Assembly: GCF_023278365.1 (NCBI RefSeq)
Contig: NZ_CP075338.1
Coordinates: forward strand, 1,798,001 to 1,862,000
Reading direction: 5' to 3'
DNA length: 64,000 nucleotides
Source of the DNA: Epilithonimonas zeae
GTDB taxonomy: Bacteria; Bacteroidota; Bacteroidia; Flavobacteriales; Weeksellaceae
Of this stretch, positions 15,621-24,418 are shown piece by piece; positions within the stretch are counted from its first letter, which is position 1; each line of letters begins with the position of its first letter. The position numbers and the translations under genes are program-made. The notes under the pieces were generated by a model that was given only the letters and a program-made list of their open reading frames with translations, had not been told where the DNA came from and did no database searches.

Positions 15621-16262
15621 TTAAATTATTTTTTCTAATTTCCTTAAAGGATTACCTATATAAACCCCTTCTTGATGAATATTTTTTGTTACAACGGCAC
15701 CCATTCCAATTGTTACATTATCACAAATTTCAACACCATTTTTTACAGTAGCATTGGTCCCAAAGTAAACGTTATTTCCAAATTTACAATCTCCACTTAT
15801 ATTAACACCAGGTGCTGTAGTAAAATAATCCCCTATAATACAGTCGTGACCTATAGTTGTATTGAGATTAATTTGACTATGTTTTCCTATCATAACATTA
15901 GTTGTAATAATTGATCCTGCAGTTACAATACCTCCCTCACCGATGATATTCTCATCATCCATTATCAACGCATTTTCATGAATCAATGTTAAATAAGAAG
16001 TATCTGTAGGCAGCCTTTCAACAATACTTTTTCTTGTTAACGGATTACCAACCCCTATTATTACGTGATATTCTTGAGAATTAAATTCATCAAATGACAT
16101 TATTGGAAATTTAGTTTGATTTTTAATCAATTTATCCAAATTATCATCCATAAAGAAAATCTCATTTTTTTGAATTTCTAAAATGGAAAAAAAATTACTG
16201 TAGCTATAATAAATTTCTCTACCGAAACCTCCTGCACCAATAATGCAAATTTTTTTTATCAT
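15621..16262 (-). CDS. NeuD/PglD-family sugar O- or N-acyltransferase
   Basis: The 213-residue protein opens with a Rossmann-like domain (IIGAGGFGREI) and continues with a left-handed beta-helix of hexapeptide repeats from about residue 95 (for example GEGGIVTAG, GKHSQINLN, GHDCIIGDY, GNNVYFG, GDNVT-like turns), ending VYIGNPLRKLE. The catalytic His is likely in TIGHDCIIG. Family members acetylate sialic acid or UDP-amino sugars during glycan synthesis. No glycan locus surrounds it; the nearest is kdsA upstream. The sugar acceptor is therefore unknown. Confidence 0.88.
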   Translation of the reverse strand: MIKKICIIGAGGFGREIYYSYSNFFSILEIQKNEIFFMDDNLDKLIKNQTKFPIMSFDEFNSQEYHVIIGVGNPLTRKSIVERLPTDTSYLTLIHENALIMDDENIIGEGGIVTAGSIITTNVMIGKHSQINLNTTIGHDCIIGDYFTTAPGVNISGDCKFGNNVYFGTNATVKNGVEICDNVTIGMGAVVTKNIHQEGVYIGNPLRKLEKII

Positions 16263-16280
16263 AAATCTTGTGTGTTATGA

Positions 16281-16288
16281 CAAAAATA
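16281..16288 (-). promoter_or_regulatory. Candidate -7 box for the NeuD-like gene
   Basis: Read on the minus strand, TATTTTTG matches TAnnTTTG, 18 bases upstream of the ATG at 16262. Confidence 0.4.
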
Positions 16289-16351
16289 AATAATAAATAA
16301 CAAAACCTTAAGAATATTTTAGAAATATTTAAGGTTTATTTCTAACTCATA

Positions 16352-16376
16352 AAAAAAGCCCGAATAAATCGGACTT
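16352..16376 (-). terminator. Intrinsic terminator after kdsA
   Basis: On the minus strand AAGTCCGA pairs with TCGGGCTT (one mismatch) and is followed by a run of seven T residues, 5 bases past the kdsA stop. Confidence 0.8.
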
Positions 16377-16381
16377 CAATT

Positions 16382-17191
16382 TTATAATATCGCTTCTCTG
16401 ATTCTTGTCAGTTTCCCAAGCAAGTCATCAAGCAAATCTAATTTCAACATATTCGCACCATCAGATTTCGCTACAGAAGGTTCGGGATGGGTTTCGATAA
16501 ATAATCCGTCAGCTCCAACTGCAATTCCAGCTTTGGCAATCGTTTCAATCAACTCTGGTCTTCCGCCCGTCACGCCAGAATTTTGATTCGGTTGTTGAAG
16601 AGAGTGCGTTACATCCAAAATCACCGGAGAATATTCCCTCATTGTCGGTATTCCACGGAAATCTACAACCAAATCACTGTAACCAAACGTATTTCCTCTT
16701 TCGATAATTGCCGTTTTATCATTTCCGGAATCTTTCACTTTCTGAACAGCAAATTTCATTGCTTCTGGTGAAAGAAACTGTCCTTTTTTAAGCGTCACTG
16801 CTTTTCCAGTTTCTGCTGCTGCAATCAACAAATCGGTTTGTCTAACTAAGAAAGCCGGAATTTGCAAAACATCCACATATTCTGCAGCCAAAGCGGCGTG
16901 CCCATTCTCGTGAATATCTGTTGTCGTAGGAATATTGAAGGTCTCTCCCACTTTTTTAAGAATCTTCAAAGCTTTCTCGTCACCGATTCCTGTGAAAGAA
17001 TCTACACGGCTTCTATTTGCCTTTCTGAAAGATCCTTTGAAAATATAAGGAATATTGTATTTGTCGGAAAGCTTCACGATATGTTCTGCAATCTGCAAAG
17101 CCATTGTTTCATCTTCGATTGCGCAAGGTCCTGCAATCAAGAAAAAGTTCTTGGAATCTTTGTGATGAATCTTATCTAAATATTGTATCAT
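16382..17191 (-). CDS. kdsA: 3-deoxy-8-phosphooctulonate (KDO-8-P) synthase
   Basis: KdsA condenses phosphoenolpyruvate with arabinose 5-phosphate to make KDO-8-phosphate for the lipopolysaccharide inner core. The 269-residue protein has IAGPCAIED near the N-terminus, FKGSFRKANRS, TTDIHE, IPAFLVRQTDLL, the substrate loop KKGQFLSPEAM, ERGNTFGYSDLVVDFR, and DVTHSLQQP. The Cys in GPCAIE (residue 23) corresponds to the metal-ligand Cys of the metal-dependent class, as in Aquifex; the E. coli enzyme has Asn there. It may share a transcript with the DUF1697 gene 119 bases upstream, although it has its own -7 box. Confidence 0.96.
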   Translation of the reverse strand: MIQYLDKIHHKDSKNFFLIAGPCAIEDETMALQIAEHIVKLSDKYNIPYIFKGSFRKANRSRVDSFTGIGDEKALKILKKVGETFNIPTTTDIHENGHAALAAEYVDVLQIPAFLVRQTDLLIAAAETGKAVTLKKGQFLSPEAMKFAVQKVKDSGNDKTAIIERGNTFGYSDLVVDFRGIPTMREYSPVILDVTHSLQQPNQNSGVTGGRPELIETIAKAGIAVGADGLFIETHPEPSVAKSDGANMLKLDLLDDLLGKLTRIREAIL

Positions 17192-17245
17192 TTTTTTGAT
17201 TTTAAATTATAAAGTTCAGATTGTTTTATGTCTGAAAATCGAATA

Positions 17246-17253
17246 CAAATATA
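17246..17253 (-). promoter_or_regulatory. Candidate -7 box for kdsA
   Basis: On the minus strand TATATTTG matches TAnnTTTG, 54 bases upstream of the kdsA start, in the spacer behind the DUF1697 gene. Confidence 0.4.
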
Positions 17254-17310
17254 CGGAATTAATGCAGGAAAACCTTTTCCAACTCAAACTATCGAAAGGG
17301 TTGAAATTAT

Positions 17311-17844
17311 CTATTTATTAAGTTTATTAATAATCTTTTCGAACGTATTCACATTCCTGCTCGTCATTTTATCTTTCAGACTTTTCTTGCCAAGAATTTT
17401 CCCGAAATTAGAATCTAAAGTCTGTCCTTTCGGAACTTGCCAATAGAATATATTGTTGACGATTTTAGCTTTCTCTCCTTCTGCTTTGCTTGATTTCTCA
17501 AATTCTTCCAACAATGTTTCTTCTACTTTTTCTGAACCGAGGAAAACGTAATTATGAAAATTCTCGATTGTTGGAAATGGGTCATTTTTTAAAATTTCAA
17601 TAACTTCTTTTTCATTTTTGATGAAAAGAAAAGCTTCGTAATTGAAATGATCTGACATTGCTTTTTCCAAAATCTTCTTTAATTCCACAGAATCTTTATC
17701 GGATTGAAACAGAATATTCCCACTCGCCAAAACCGAAGATACGTTTTGGACACCTGCATCAGTAAAGACTTTGCAGACATCTGCCATTTTCATATTGGTT
17801 CCTTTAACATTCACGCCACGGAGGAAAGCAAAAAAGTTGTTCAT
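17311..17844 (-). CDS. DUF1697 family protein
   Basis: The 177-residue protein begins FFAFLRGVNVKGTNMKMADV and contains VLASGNILFQSD and FLFIKNEKEV, the hallmarks of DUF1697, a cytoplasmic family of unknown biochemical function. The C-terminal part includes QTLDSNFGKILGKK and TSRNVNTFEKI, also typical. The length is as expected for the family. The notable feature is upstream: a 7-bp tandem repeat of more than eight units runs directly into the start codon, so the untranslated leader, and any promoter spacing, would change if the repeat number changed. Confidence 0.88.
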   Translation of the reverse strand: MNNFFAFLRGVNVKGTNMKMADVCKVFTDAGVQNVSSVLASGNILFQSDKDSVELKKILEKAMSDHFNYEAFLFIKNEKEVIEILKNDPFPTIENFHNYVFLGSEKVEETLLEEFEKSSKAEGEKAKIVNNIFYWQVPKGQTLDSNFGKILGKKSLKDKMTSRNVNTFEKIINKLNK

Positions 17845-17902
17845 AGTTGATAGTTGATAGTTGATAGTTGATAGTTGATAGTTGATAGTTGATAGTTGAT
17901 AG
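17843..17902. repeat. 7-bp tandem repeat (8.6 copies of ATAGTTG) abutting a start codon
   Basis: Sixty bases are a perfect period-7 array. The array overlaps the first two bases of the DUF1697 start codon (17842-17844) and fills its whole leader region. There are no spacers, so it is not a CRISPR. Confidence 0.97.
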
Positions 17903-17950
17903 CAAAATTACACTTTAAAACTTTGACTGAGTGATAATATTTAAAACAAA

Positions 17951-17982
17951 AACCCTTTCAGAGCTCTAACTCTGAAAGGGTT
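17951..17982. terminator. Intrinsic terminator-like hairpin, dispersed family copy 1
   Basis: There is a perfect 13-bp stem (17951-17963 with 17970-17982) and a 6-base loop. On the minus strand it follows the DUF2723 gene by 24 bases; the sequence is closely related to hairpins at 24106-24138 and 31065-31097. Confidence 0.8.
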
Positions 17983-18006
17983 GGTATAGTTTCAGTAGAT
18001 AACTCT

Positions 18007-21000
18007 CTACTGCGTGACTTTCATCAATTGTTTTGTGATGTTATCCATCTTTTCAGCTTCGTAAGTCGTATCGTAATCTTTCATAATATCAAACAGATAC
18101 GAGTAGAATGATGTTACTTTCTGTACATCATCTGCTTTTTTGAAAGCTTTCTCTTTGCCCATCTCCTGCAAATCCTTAATGAATGTATTGAATCTCTTAT
18201 CAATGACATTCAGAGAGTTGACAAGATATTCATAACCTTTGTCTTTCTGACCGATTTTATTGTAAGCATCCGAAACTGCACCCACAACAAGGGAATATTC
18301 CATTGGTTTGGTTTTCATCTGTCTTGCTGCATAAACCTGGAACTTAGGAGATAATCTTGTGTAATAATCGTACTCTTCGAAGATTCCTTTCTTAAGGTCT
18401 TCTGCCAGTTTCAGTCCTTTTTGCTCTTGTCCTGCAACGATATAAGCGTAAACAATAGAACTCAAAGACCTTGGGTCATTATATTTTGAAACCGGGATTT
18501 CTCTGCTTGCCAAATCCAGAATTTCAATTGCCTTTTGCTTCTCACCTTTCAGCACCAATGCCTCAGCCGCTCTACTTGCCGATGATCTGTAACCGATGAT
18601 ATTCTGCGTACAAGTTTCGTCAAAATGGACTTTCAAATCTTTGAAATTACCCCATCTGTAATTTTTCACAATGTTGTAAAGCTCGTCCGCATTCACCATT
18701 CCTAACTCGCCATCCGGAGACTCTTCGGTTTTGATTGGAACCAATCTGTAGCTGAATCCATCAAACTTAAGATAATTGGACAAGAAGAATAGATTACTTC
18801 CGTCATAAATCCCACCGCTTGAGAAGTTGATTGGGCGTTTCCAATCGAAGTTGGCCAGGATATCCAGCATCATCATATTATTCTTGAACATACTAGAACC
18901 TTTATAATCGATGACGATTTGCTTTTCTGCTTTCTGCGCTTCGGCAGGCGTGATAATTCCTGATTTAACGGCATTATTGACATTGACTGGAAGTACAAAT
19001 TTGGAAACCGGAAGGAAGTTGAATTTCTGATAACGCTCTTCTCCGAAAATCATTTTCACGATTTCATCTTTTTCCGGCGATTTCATTTTCAGGAAGTTAA
19101 CAGCTTCCTTCATCGTGATCGAATCCTGAGTCAGATATTTTCTGAAGGCTGCAAATTCTGTATCCGGTGCGCCTTGGTCTTTTAGATTAGCAAAAATATT
19201 AGACCAATCGTCTTTCGTCATCATATAAACCTGGTCATTGGAACCTTCACGATAATCTTCGTGAGTCAAAGTTGACGGAACAGGCATAGAGTTATATGTT
19301 CTTCTTTTAACCTGATCGATATTCCAAGGCGTAGATAACAATGTAAAATTCACAACTTTTACGTCTGGACGAAATTCCTCAGTCTCCTGAATGGCCCAAA
19401 CCGGATAGGTATCATTATCACCATAAACGAACATTATTCCGTTTTTAGGCAAAGATTTCAAACTAGAATAAGCATAATCGTAAGCTGTGTAACGCCCGCT
19501 TCTGTCGTGAACATTATAGTTCTGGAAGCCCATCATAAAAGGAATTCCTAGTAGAACAACACCCACGATAATCTGAGCCGATTTGCTTTTTACTTTTTTC
19601 TGAAGCAGCCAATAGATTGATGCAACACCTAATCCAATCCAAATCGCAAATGCATAGAACGAACCAACCATCGCATAATCTCTTTCACGAGGTTCGAATG
19701 GCTTCATCCCTGTATAAAATACAATTCCGACACTTGTTAAAATGAATAAAGATAATATCGCATAGAATCTTCCGAAATCTCTGTTCAGCTGGAAGAAAAA
19801 TCCTAACAATCCTAATATCAATGGCAACATAAAGAACTTAACCGTACTTTCATTCTGGAATTTAGCAGGCATTTCGCTTTGGTCTCCCCAAATATTATTA
19901 TCGATGAAAGGAATACCTGTGATGAAGTTTCCATTCGTATTTTCCATATGACCTTCGACATCATTCTGGCGACCAGCAAAATTCCAAAGAAGATATCTTC
20001 CGAAATAATAGTAATTCTGGAACGTAATGAAGTAATCCAAATTCTGAGCTAATGTCGGTTTCTGAACATTGATGATTCCGAATTGTTTCGCCTTCAGATA
20101 ATCATCCATTTTGATGGTTCCATTCTCATATTTTTGACGAAGTTCATCAAAGAATTGTTTTGCTTCAGGACTTTCAGAGATTTGTTCATTACCATAATTG
20201 AAAGTAAAATCCGGCGCACCATACATCGAAATGTAATTTGGCATTACCGATTTATCCTCACTGAACATCCTCGGCAAGAAGCCAACGTGCTCCTCACTGA
20301 AAACATAATTGAACTTCTCTCCTACCAAGCGGTAACGCCCTGTCTGAGCATCTCTTTCGTAAGTATCACCCGTTTTTTTCGTTTTGTAACTTCCGTCTTC
20401 ATTTTTCTGGATACCGTTCGGATCTAGATAAGCTGTGTAGTTTTGACCGTACAAAGTTGGCCAATCCCCGTACTGTTCACGGTTGTAATAATCCAACATT
20501 CCGATGGCGTTATCCGGGTCATTAAGGTTCATTGGTGGATTGGCGATTGCCCGGATTGGAATTACCAACCAACAAGAGAATCCTATCATCATATAAACTA
20601 TAGATAATGCAATAGTTTGATACAATGATTTTCCAGTTTTTCTTGTATAAGTAATGAACAAATAACAAAGAACAACCAGAATAACAAATGCGAAAACCGT
20701 CCCCGAATGGAAAGGTAAACCTAATCCGTTAACAAAGAATATTTCAGATTTCCCGAATAAAGTCATTATAACAGGGAAGATAATTTTAAAAACAATCGCA
20801 AGGATAACCAACGTTACAGCATTTGCAATTAAAAATGACTTCCAAGTGAATTTATAATTTCTTGTGTAATAAATCAGACAAACTGCAGGCAGCGCCAACA
20901 TACACATCATATGCACTCCTACGGACAATCCGATGATAAAGAATAAAAGGATAATCCATCTTTCGTTGTCTTTTTCAAGATATTCGTTTTCCCATTTGGT

Positions 21001-21492
21001 AATCAGCCAGACAATCAAAGCAATAAACATACTTGCCATTGCATAAACTTCACCTTCAACTGCAGAGAACCAAAATGTATCTGAAAAAGTAAAACATAAA
21101 GCCCCGACTGTTCCTGCAAATAACGTTGCAATTTCTTCGGCAATCGTTATATTTTCGAATTCTTTATTCAATAATCTTCTTACAAGATGTGTAATCGTCC
21201 AGAATAAAAACAGAATTGTAAAAGCACTAAACAAAGCCGACATTGCATTAATTACCAAAGAATAATGTTGTCCATCACCAAATGCAAATAATGCTACAAC
21301 AGCTCCAACCAATTGAAAAAGCGCAGCTCCAGGTGCGTGAGTAACCTCCAACTTAACAGCTGAGGAAATATATTCTCCACAATCCCAAAAACTAAAATTG
21401 GGTTCTATGGTTGATAAATAAGTGATAAATGCAATTACAAAAATGACCCATCCCAAGATGGTGTTCCACTGTTTAAAAGTCCAATTCTTCAT
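18007..21492 (-). CDS. DUF2723 family GT-C-type membrane protein (probable protein O-mannosyltransferase-like)
   Basis: The 1161-residue protein has a DUF2723 domain at the N-terminus, with TYLSTIEPNFSFWDCGEYISS including the acidic pair typical of GT-C glycosyltransferases. About a dozen membrane helices run to residue ~640. A large soluble C-terminal half follows, with TPR-like helices near the end (EKQKAIEILDLA, EQKGLKLAEDLKKG). GT-C enzymes move sugars from lipid carriers to acceptors outside the membrane. The family is common in Bacteroidota and has been linked to protein O-glycosylation. Donor and acceptor are not known here. The gene stands alone, bounded by a terminator downstream. 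Confidence 0.88.
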   Translation of the reverse strand: MKNWTFKQWNTILGWVIFVIAFITYLSTIEPNFSFWDCGEYISSAVKLEVTHAPGAALFQLVGAVVALFAFGDGQHYSLVINAMSALFSAFTILFLFWTITHLVRRLLNKEFENITIAEEIATLFAGTVGALCFTFSDTFWFSAVEGEVYAMASMFIALIVWLITKWENEYLEKDNERWIILLFFIIGLSVGVHMMCMLALPAVCLIYYTRNYKFTWKSFLIANAVTLVILAIVFKIIFPVIMTLFGKSEIFFVNGLGLPFHSGTVFAFVILVVLCYLFITYTRKTGKSLYQTIALSIVYMMIGFSCWLVIPIRAIANPPMNLNDPDNAIGMLDYYNREQYGDWPTLYGQNYTAYLDPNGIQKNEDGSYKTKKTGDTYERDAQTGRYRLVGEKFNYVFSEEHVGFLPRMFSEDKSVMPNYISMYGAPDFTFNYGNEQISESPEAKQFFDELRQKYENGTIKMDDYLKAKQFGIINVQKPTLAQNLDYFITFQNYYYFGRYLLWNFAGRQNDVEGHMENTNGNFITGIPFIDNNIWGDQSEMPAKFQNESTVKFFMLPLILGLLGFFFQLNRDFGRFYAILSLFILTSVGIVFYTGMKPFEPRERDYAMVGSFYAFAIWIGLGVASIYWLLQKKVKSKSAQIIVGVVLLGIPFMMGFQNYNVHDRSGRYTAYDYAYSSLKSLPKNGIMFVYGDNDTYPVWAIQETEEFRPDVKVVNFTLLSTPWNIDQVKRRTYNSMPVPSTLTHEDYREGSNDQVYMMTKDDWSNIFANLKDQGAPDTEFAAFRKYLTQDSITMKEAVNFLKMKSPEKDEIVKMIFGEERYQKFNFLPVSKFVLPVNVNNAVKSGIITPAEAQKAEKQIVIDYKGSSMFKNNMMMLDILANFDWKRPINFSSGGIYDGSNLFFLSNYLKFDGFSYRLVPIKTEESPDGELGMVNADELYNIVKNYRWGNFKDLKVHFDETCTQNIIGYRSSASRAAEALVLKGEKQKAIEILDLASREIPVSKYNDPRSLSSIVYAYIVAGQEQKGLKLAEDLKKGIFEEYDYYTRLSPKFQVYAARQMKTKPMEYSLVVGAVSDAYNKIGQKDKGYEYLVNSLNVIDKRFNTFIKDLQEMGKEKAFKKADDVQKVTSFYSYLFDIMKDYDTTYEAEKMDNITKQLMKVTQ

Positions 21493-21657
21493 ACGGAAAA
21501 TGAAATATCGGCGAATTTAACATTTTTGATTCAGTTATCTGAGTTTTTAACAAAAATTAAACTTTATAAATGAGTGAAAATTAACCAAATAATTTACAAT
21601 ATATCACACATCTAATATATTAATGTCTCAAAACCAAAAACATTGCGATTTTTTTTT

Positions 21658-21665
21658 TATTTTTG
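21658..21665 (+). promoter_or_regulatory. Candidate -7 box for the CysK-like gene
   Basis: TATTTTTG within a T-rich tract matches TAnnTTTG, 32 bases before the ATG at 21698. A TTG at 21643-21645 is too close to be a standard -33 element. Confidence 0.4.
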
Positions 21666-21697
21666 CAGACAGTTTTTGAGAGAAAAATGATAATAAA

Positions 21698-22735
21698 ATG
21701 ATGAATGTACACGATAATATTCTTGGTTTGATTGGCAACTCCCCGTTGGTCAAGTTAAATCAGGTTACCAAGGACATTCCTGCGACGGTTTACGCTAAGT
21801 TGGAGTCTTATAATCCTGGACATTCTACGAAAGACAGAATCGCTCTTCACATTATAGAAAATGCGGAAAGACAGGGAATCTTAAAATCAGATTCTGTAAT
21901 CGTAGAAACAACTTCCGGCAATACAGGTTTTTCCATAGCAATGGTTTGTATCGTAAAAGGTTACAAATGCATCCTTGCAGTTAGTGACAAAACAAAAGCT
22001 GAAAAAATTGCTTATTTGAAAGCTTTGGGCGCAACTGTTTATGTTTGCCCAGCTTCTGTTCCTGCAGACGACCCAAGGTCTTATTATGAAGTGGCGAAGA
22101 GAATTGCTGCAGAAACACCCAACTCGGTTTATATCAATCAATATTTCAACGAATTGAATATTGACGCACATTACCAGACTACAGGCCCTGAAATCTGGAA
22201 GCAGACAGAAGGTAAAATTACACACCTATTTGCGTGCACAGGAACTGGAGGAACGCTTTCCGGTTCTGCTAAATATCTAAAAGAACAAAATCCTGATATC
22301 AAAGTAATTGGCGTAGATGCAGATGGCTCTATTCTGAAAACTTACCACGAAACAGGAAAAATCAATAAAACAGAAATTCATCCTTATCAGATTGAAGGTC
22401 TTGGGAAAAATTTGATTCCGGGCGCACTTTTATTTGATACAATTGATGAATATGTAAGAGTTAACGATGAAATGTCTGCTTACAGAACCCGCGAAATTGC
22501 TCTGAAAGAAGCTATAATGGGTGGTTACACAACTGGAGCAGTCACTCAGGCTTTGATTCAGTATGCGAATTCTCACGAGTTCAAAGAAGATGATTTGATT
22601 GTATTAATTTATCCAGACCACGGTTCTCGCTATATTACTAAAGTTTATAGCGACAAATGGATGGAAGAACAAGGCTTTATCAACAATTGTTTCCACAATT
22701 ACGATGAAGTTTTCAAAACAGAAATTATCAAATAA
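21698..22735 (+). CDS. PLP-dependent CysK-family enzyme, probable cysteate synthase
   Basis: The 345-residue protein is a fold-type II PLP enzyme. It shows GNSPLVKLN at the start, the PLP lysine in NPGHSTKDRIA (Lys45), the TTSGNTGFS substrate loop, and the phosphate-binding CTGTGGTLSG. General cysteine synthases have NPSxSVKDR at the lysine, so the GHST variant and longer C-terminus mark a different subfamily. The next gene is an alpha-oxoamine synthase like the cysteate fatty acyltransferases of flavobacteria. I infer that this enzyme makes L-cysteate from O-phosphoserine (or O-acetylserine) and sulfite for that step. Plain cysteine synthase remains possible. Confidence 0.75.
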   Translation: MMNVHDNILGLIGNSPLVKLNQVTKDIPATVYAKLESYNPGHSTKDRIALHIIENAERQGILKSDSVIVETTSGNTGFSIAMVCIVKGYKCILAVSDKTKAEKIAYLKALGATVYVCPASVPADDPRSYYEVAKRIAAETPNSVYINQYFNELNIDAHYQTTGPEIWKQTEGKITHLFACTGTGGTLSGSAKYLKEQNPDIKVIGVDADGSILKTYHETGKINKTEIHPYQIEGLGKNLIPGALLFDTIDEYVRVNDEMSAYRTREIALKEAIMGGYTTGAVTQALIQYANSHEFKEDDLIVLIYPDHGSRYITKVYSDKWMEEQGFINNCFHNYDEVFKTEIIK

Positions 22736-22755
22736 AATTTAATCACAAAATTTAT

Positions 22756-22785
22756 AACCTTTTGTCAAGCAAAAGGTTTTTTCAA
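22756..22785 (+). terminator. Intrinsic terminator between the CysK-like and alpha-oxoamine synthase genes
   Basis: There is a perfect 9-bp stem (22756-22764 with 22770-22778), a 5-base loop and a following T run. Unless read through, it separates two genes that appear to serve the same pathway. Confidence 0.8.
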
Positions 22786-22811
22786 TCAATAAAAAATATC
22801 AGTTAGAAAAA

Positions 22812-24083
22812 ATGGACATTTTTGAAAGAATAAAACAAAATCCTGGTCCACTAGGACAATTTGCAGATTATGGCGAAGGATACTATATTTTCCCAAGATT
22901 AGAAGGACCAATTGGCCCGAGAATGAAGTTTCAGGGAAAAGATGTTATTTTTTGGAGTGCTAATGATTATTTGGGAATGTGTAATCATCCCGAAGTTTTA
23001 GAAGCCGATGCTAAAGCCGCTGCAGAGTTTGGAATGTTTTATCCGATGGGAGCCAGAGCAATGTCCGGAGAAACTGAGCAACATTTGCAATTGGAAAGAG
23101 AATTAGCAGATTTCGTGAAGAAAGATTCTGCTTATCTTTTGAATTTCGGTTATCAGGGAATGGTGTCTTGTATCGATGCGTTGGTTTCAAGAAATGACGT
23201 AATCGTCTATGACGTAGATTCTCACGCTTGTATCGTGGACGGTGTTAGATTGCACGCCGGAAAACGTTTCACTTACAGACACAATGATATCGAAAGTTTT
23301 GAAAAGAACTTAATCAGAGCTCAAAAGGTCACTGAAGAAACAGGCGGAGGAATCTTGGTAATTACCGAAGGGGTTTTCGGAATGAGAGGACAACAAGGAA
23401 AACTAAAAGAAATCTGCGCGCTTAAAGACAAATATAAATTCAGAATCTTGGTTGACGATGCTCACGGATTCGGGACATTGGGAGAAACCGGTGCCGGAGC
23501 TGGAGAAGAGCAAGGCTGTCAGGATCAGATTGATGTTTATTTCTCTACGTTTGCCAAGTCTATGGCTGGTTTCGGCGCATTCTTAGCTGGAGATAAAGAG
23601 ATTATCCGTTATTTAAAATTCAACCTGAGGTCTCAAATTTTTGCCAAATCTTTGACCATGCCAATGGTAATCGGAGGTTTGAAAAGATTAGAACTTCTGA
23701 GAACAAGACCAGAAATCAAAGCTAAACTTTGGGAAAATGTTGAAAAACTTCAAGGTGGACTTAAAAAAATCGGATATAACCTTGGAGATACCAATACTTG
23801 TGTAACGCCGGTTTTCATACAGGGAACACCTGTTGAAGCGACTTTATTAGTTAAAGAATTGAGAGAAGATTACGGAATTTTCACCTCTGTTGTGGTTTAT
23901 CCGGTCATTCCAAAAGGAATGATTCTTTTAAGATTGATTCCAACCGCTTCTCACACTGATGCAGAAATCAACGAAACACTTGCAGCTTTCGAATCAATTT
24001 ATAACAAATTAGCAAGCGGTTATTACAAAGAAGCTGAAGCTAAATTATTAAAAGAACAAAACTTAGAGTTCAAACCAATTTAA
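22812..24083 (+). CDS. Alpha-oxoamine synthase, probable cysteate fatty acyltransferase (sulfonolipid synthesis)
   Basis: The 423-residue protein is a fold-type I PLP enzyme of the serine palmitoyltransferase/KBL/AONS group. Motifs are FWSANDYLGMCNHPEV, GARAMSGETEQH, LNFGYQGMVSC, DDAHGFGTLGETGAG, and the PLP lysine in TFAKSMAGFGAF (Lys249). This group joins an amino acid to an acyl thioester with loss of CO2. Flavobacteria make capnine-type sulfonolipids from cysteate with such an enzyme, and the preceding CysK-like gene can supply cysteate; I therefore favour that role. Serine palmitoyltransferase is the main alternative. Confidence 0.78.
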   Translation: MDIFERIKQNPGPLGQFADYGEGYYIFPRLEGPIGPRMKFQGKDVIFWSANDYLGMCNHPEVLEADAKAAAEFGMFYPMGARAMSGETEQHLQLERELADFVKKDSAYLLNFGYQGMVSCIDALVSRNDVIVYDVDSHACIVDGVRLHAGKRFTYRHNDIESFEKNLIRAQKVTEETGGGILVITEGVFGMRGQQGKLKEICALKDKYKFRILVDDAHGFGTLGETGAGAGEEQGCQDQIDVYFSTFAKSMAGFGAFLAGDKEIIRYLKFNLRSQIFAKSLTMPMVIGGLKRLELLRTRPEIKAKLWENVEKLQGGLKKIGYNLGDTNTCVTPVFIQGTPVEATLLVKELREDYGIFTSVVVYPVIPKGMILLRLIPTASHTDAEINETLAAFESIYNKLASGYYKEAEAKLLKEQNLEFKPI

Positions 24084-24105
24084 TTTTTTTGGTTCATTTA
24101 TAAAT

Positions 24106-24142
24106 AACCCTTTTAGAGTTTTGTATTCTGAAAGGGTTTTTC
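24106..24142 (+). terminator. Intrinsic terminator, dispersed hairpin family copy 2
   Basis: AACCCTTTTAGAG (24106-24118) pairs with TTCTGAAAGGGTT (24126-24138), with two G-T pairs, and is followed by T residues. It ends the transcript of the acyltransferase gene. Confidence 0.8.
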
Positions 24143-24158
24143 ATCTAATAAAAAATTG

Positions 24159-24166
24159 TAATTTTG
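24159..24166 (+). promoter_or_regulatory. Candidate -7 box for the toxin-antitoxin pair
   Basis: TAATTTTG matches TAnnTTTG, 21 bases before the antitoxin ATG at 24188. Confidence 0.4.
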
Positions 24167-24187
24167 AGAGAGAAGATTTGAGAAAAA

Positions 24188-24418
24188 ATGAAACCACAAA
24201 TTATACAAGACCATAATGGAAATCCAACGGGTGTTTTTATCCCAATCAAAGAGTGGGAGGAATTGAAAAAACAATATCCTGAAATTGACAACAATCCATC
24301 TTTTGAGCTTTCTAATGAACAAAAAAAAATATTGGATGAAAGATTAAAAGCCGATAAAAAAGAATTTATCTCCGCAAGAAAAGCTTTAAACAATATTCGT
24401 CATAAATATGGCTTATGA
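24188..24418 (+). CDS. Putative antitoxin of a RelE/ParE-type module
   Basis: The 76-residue protein starts MKPQIIQDHNGNPTGVFIPIKEWEEL, which resembles the short Phd/RelB-like N-terminal fold (a strand pair and helix) used for DNA binding and dimerisation. The rest is a charged helical tail rich in Lys and Glu, suited to wrapping a toxin. It overlaps the following RelE/ParE-like gene by 11 bases, the usual antitoxin-first order. The pair likely represses its own promoter; no clear operator palindrome was found. Confidence 0.78.
   Translation: MKPQIIQDHNGNPTGVFIPIKEWEELKKQYPEIDNNPSFELSNEQKKILDERLKADKKEFISARKALNNIRHKYGL

Noticed and set aside
17843-17902. Possible CRISPR array
   Set aside because: The unit is only 7 bases with no spacers, and no cas genes are present; it is a simple tandem repeat.
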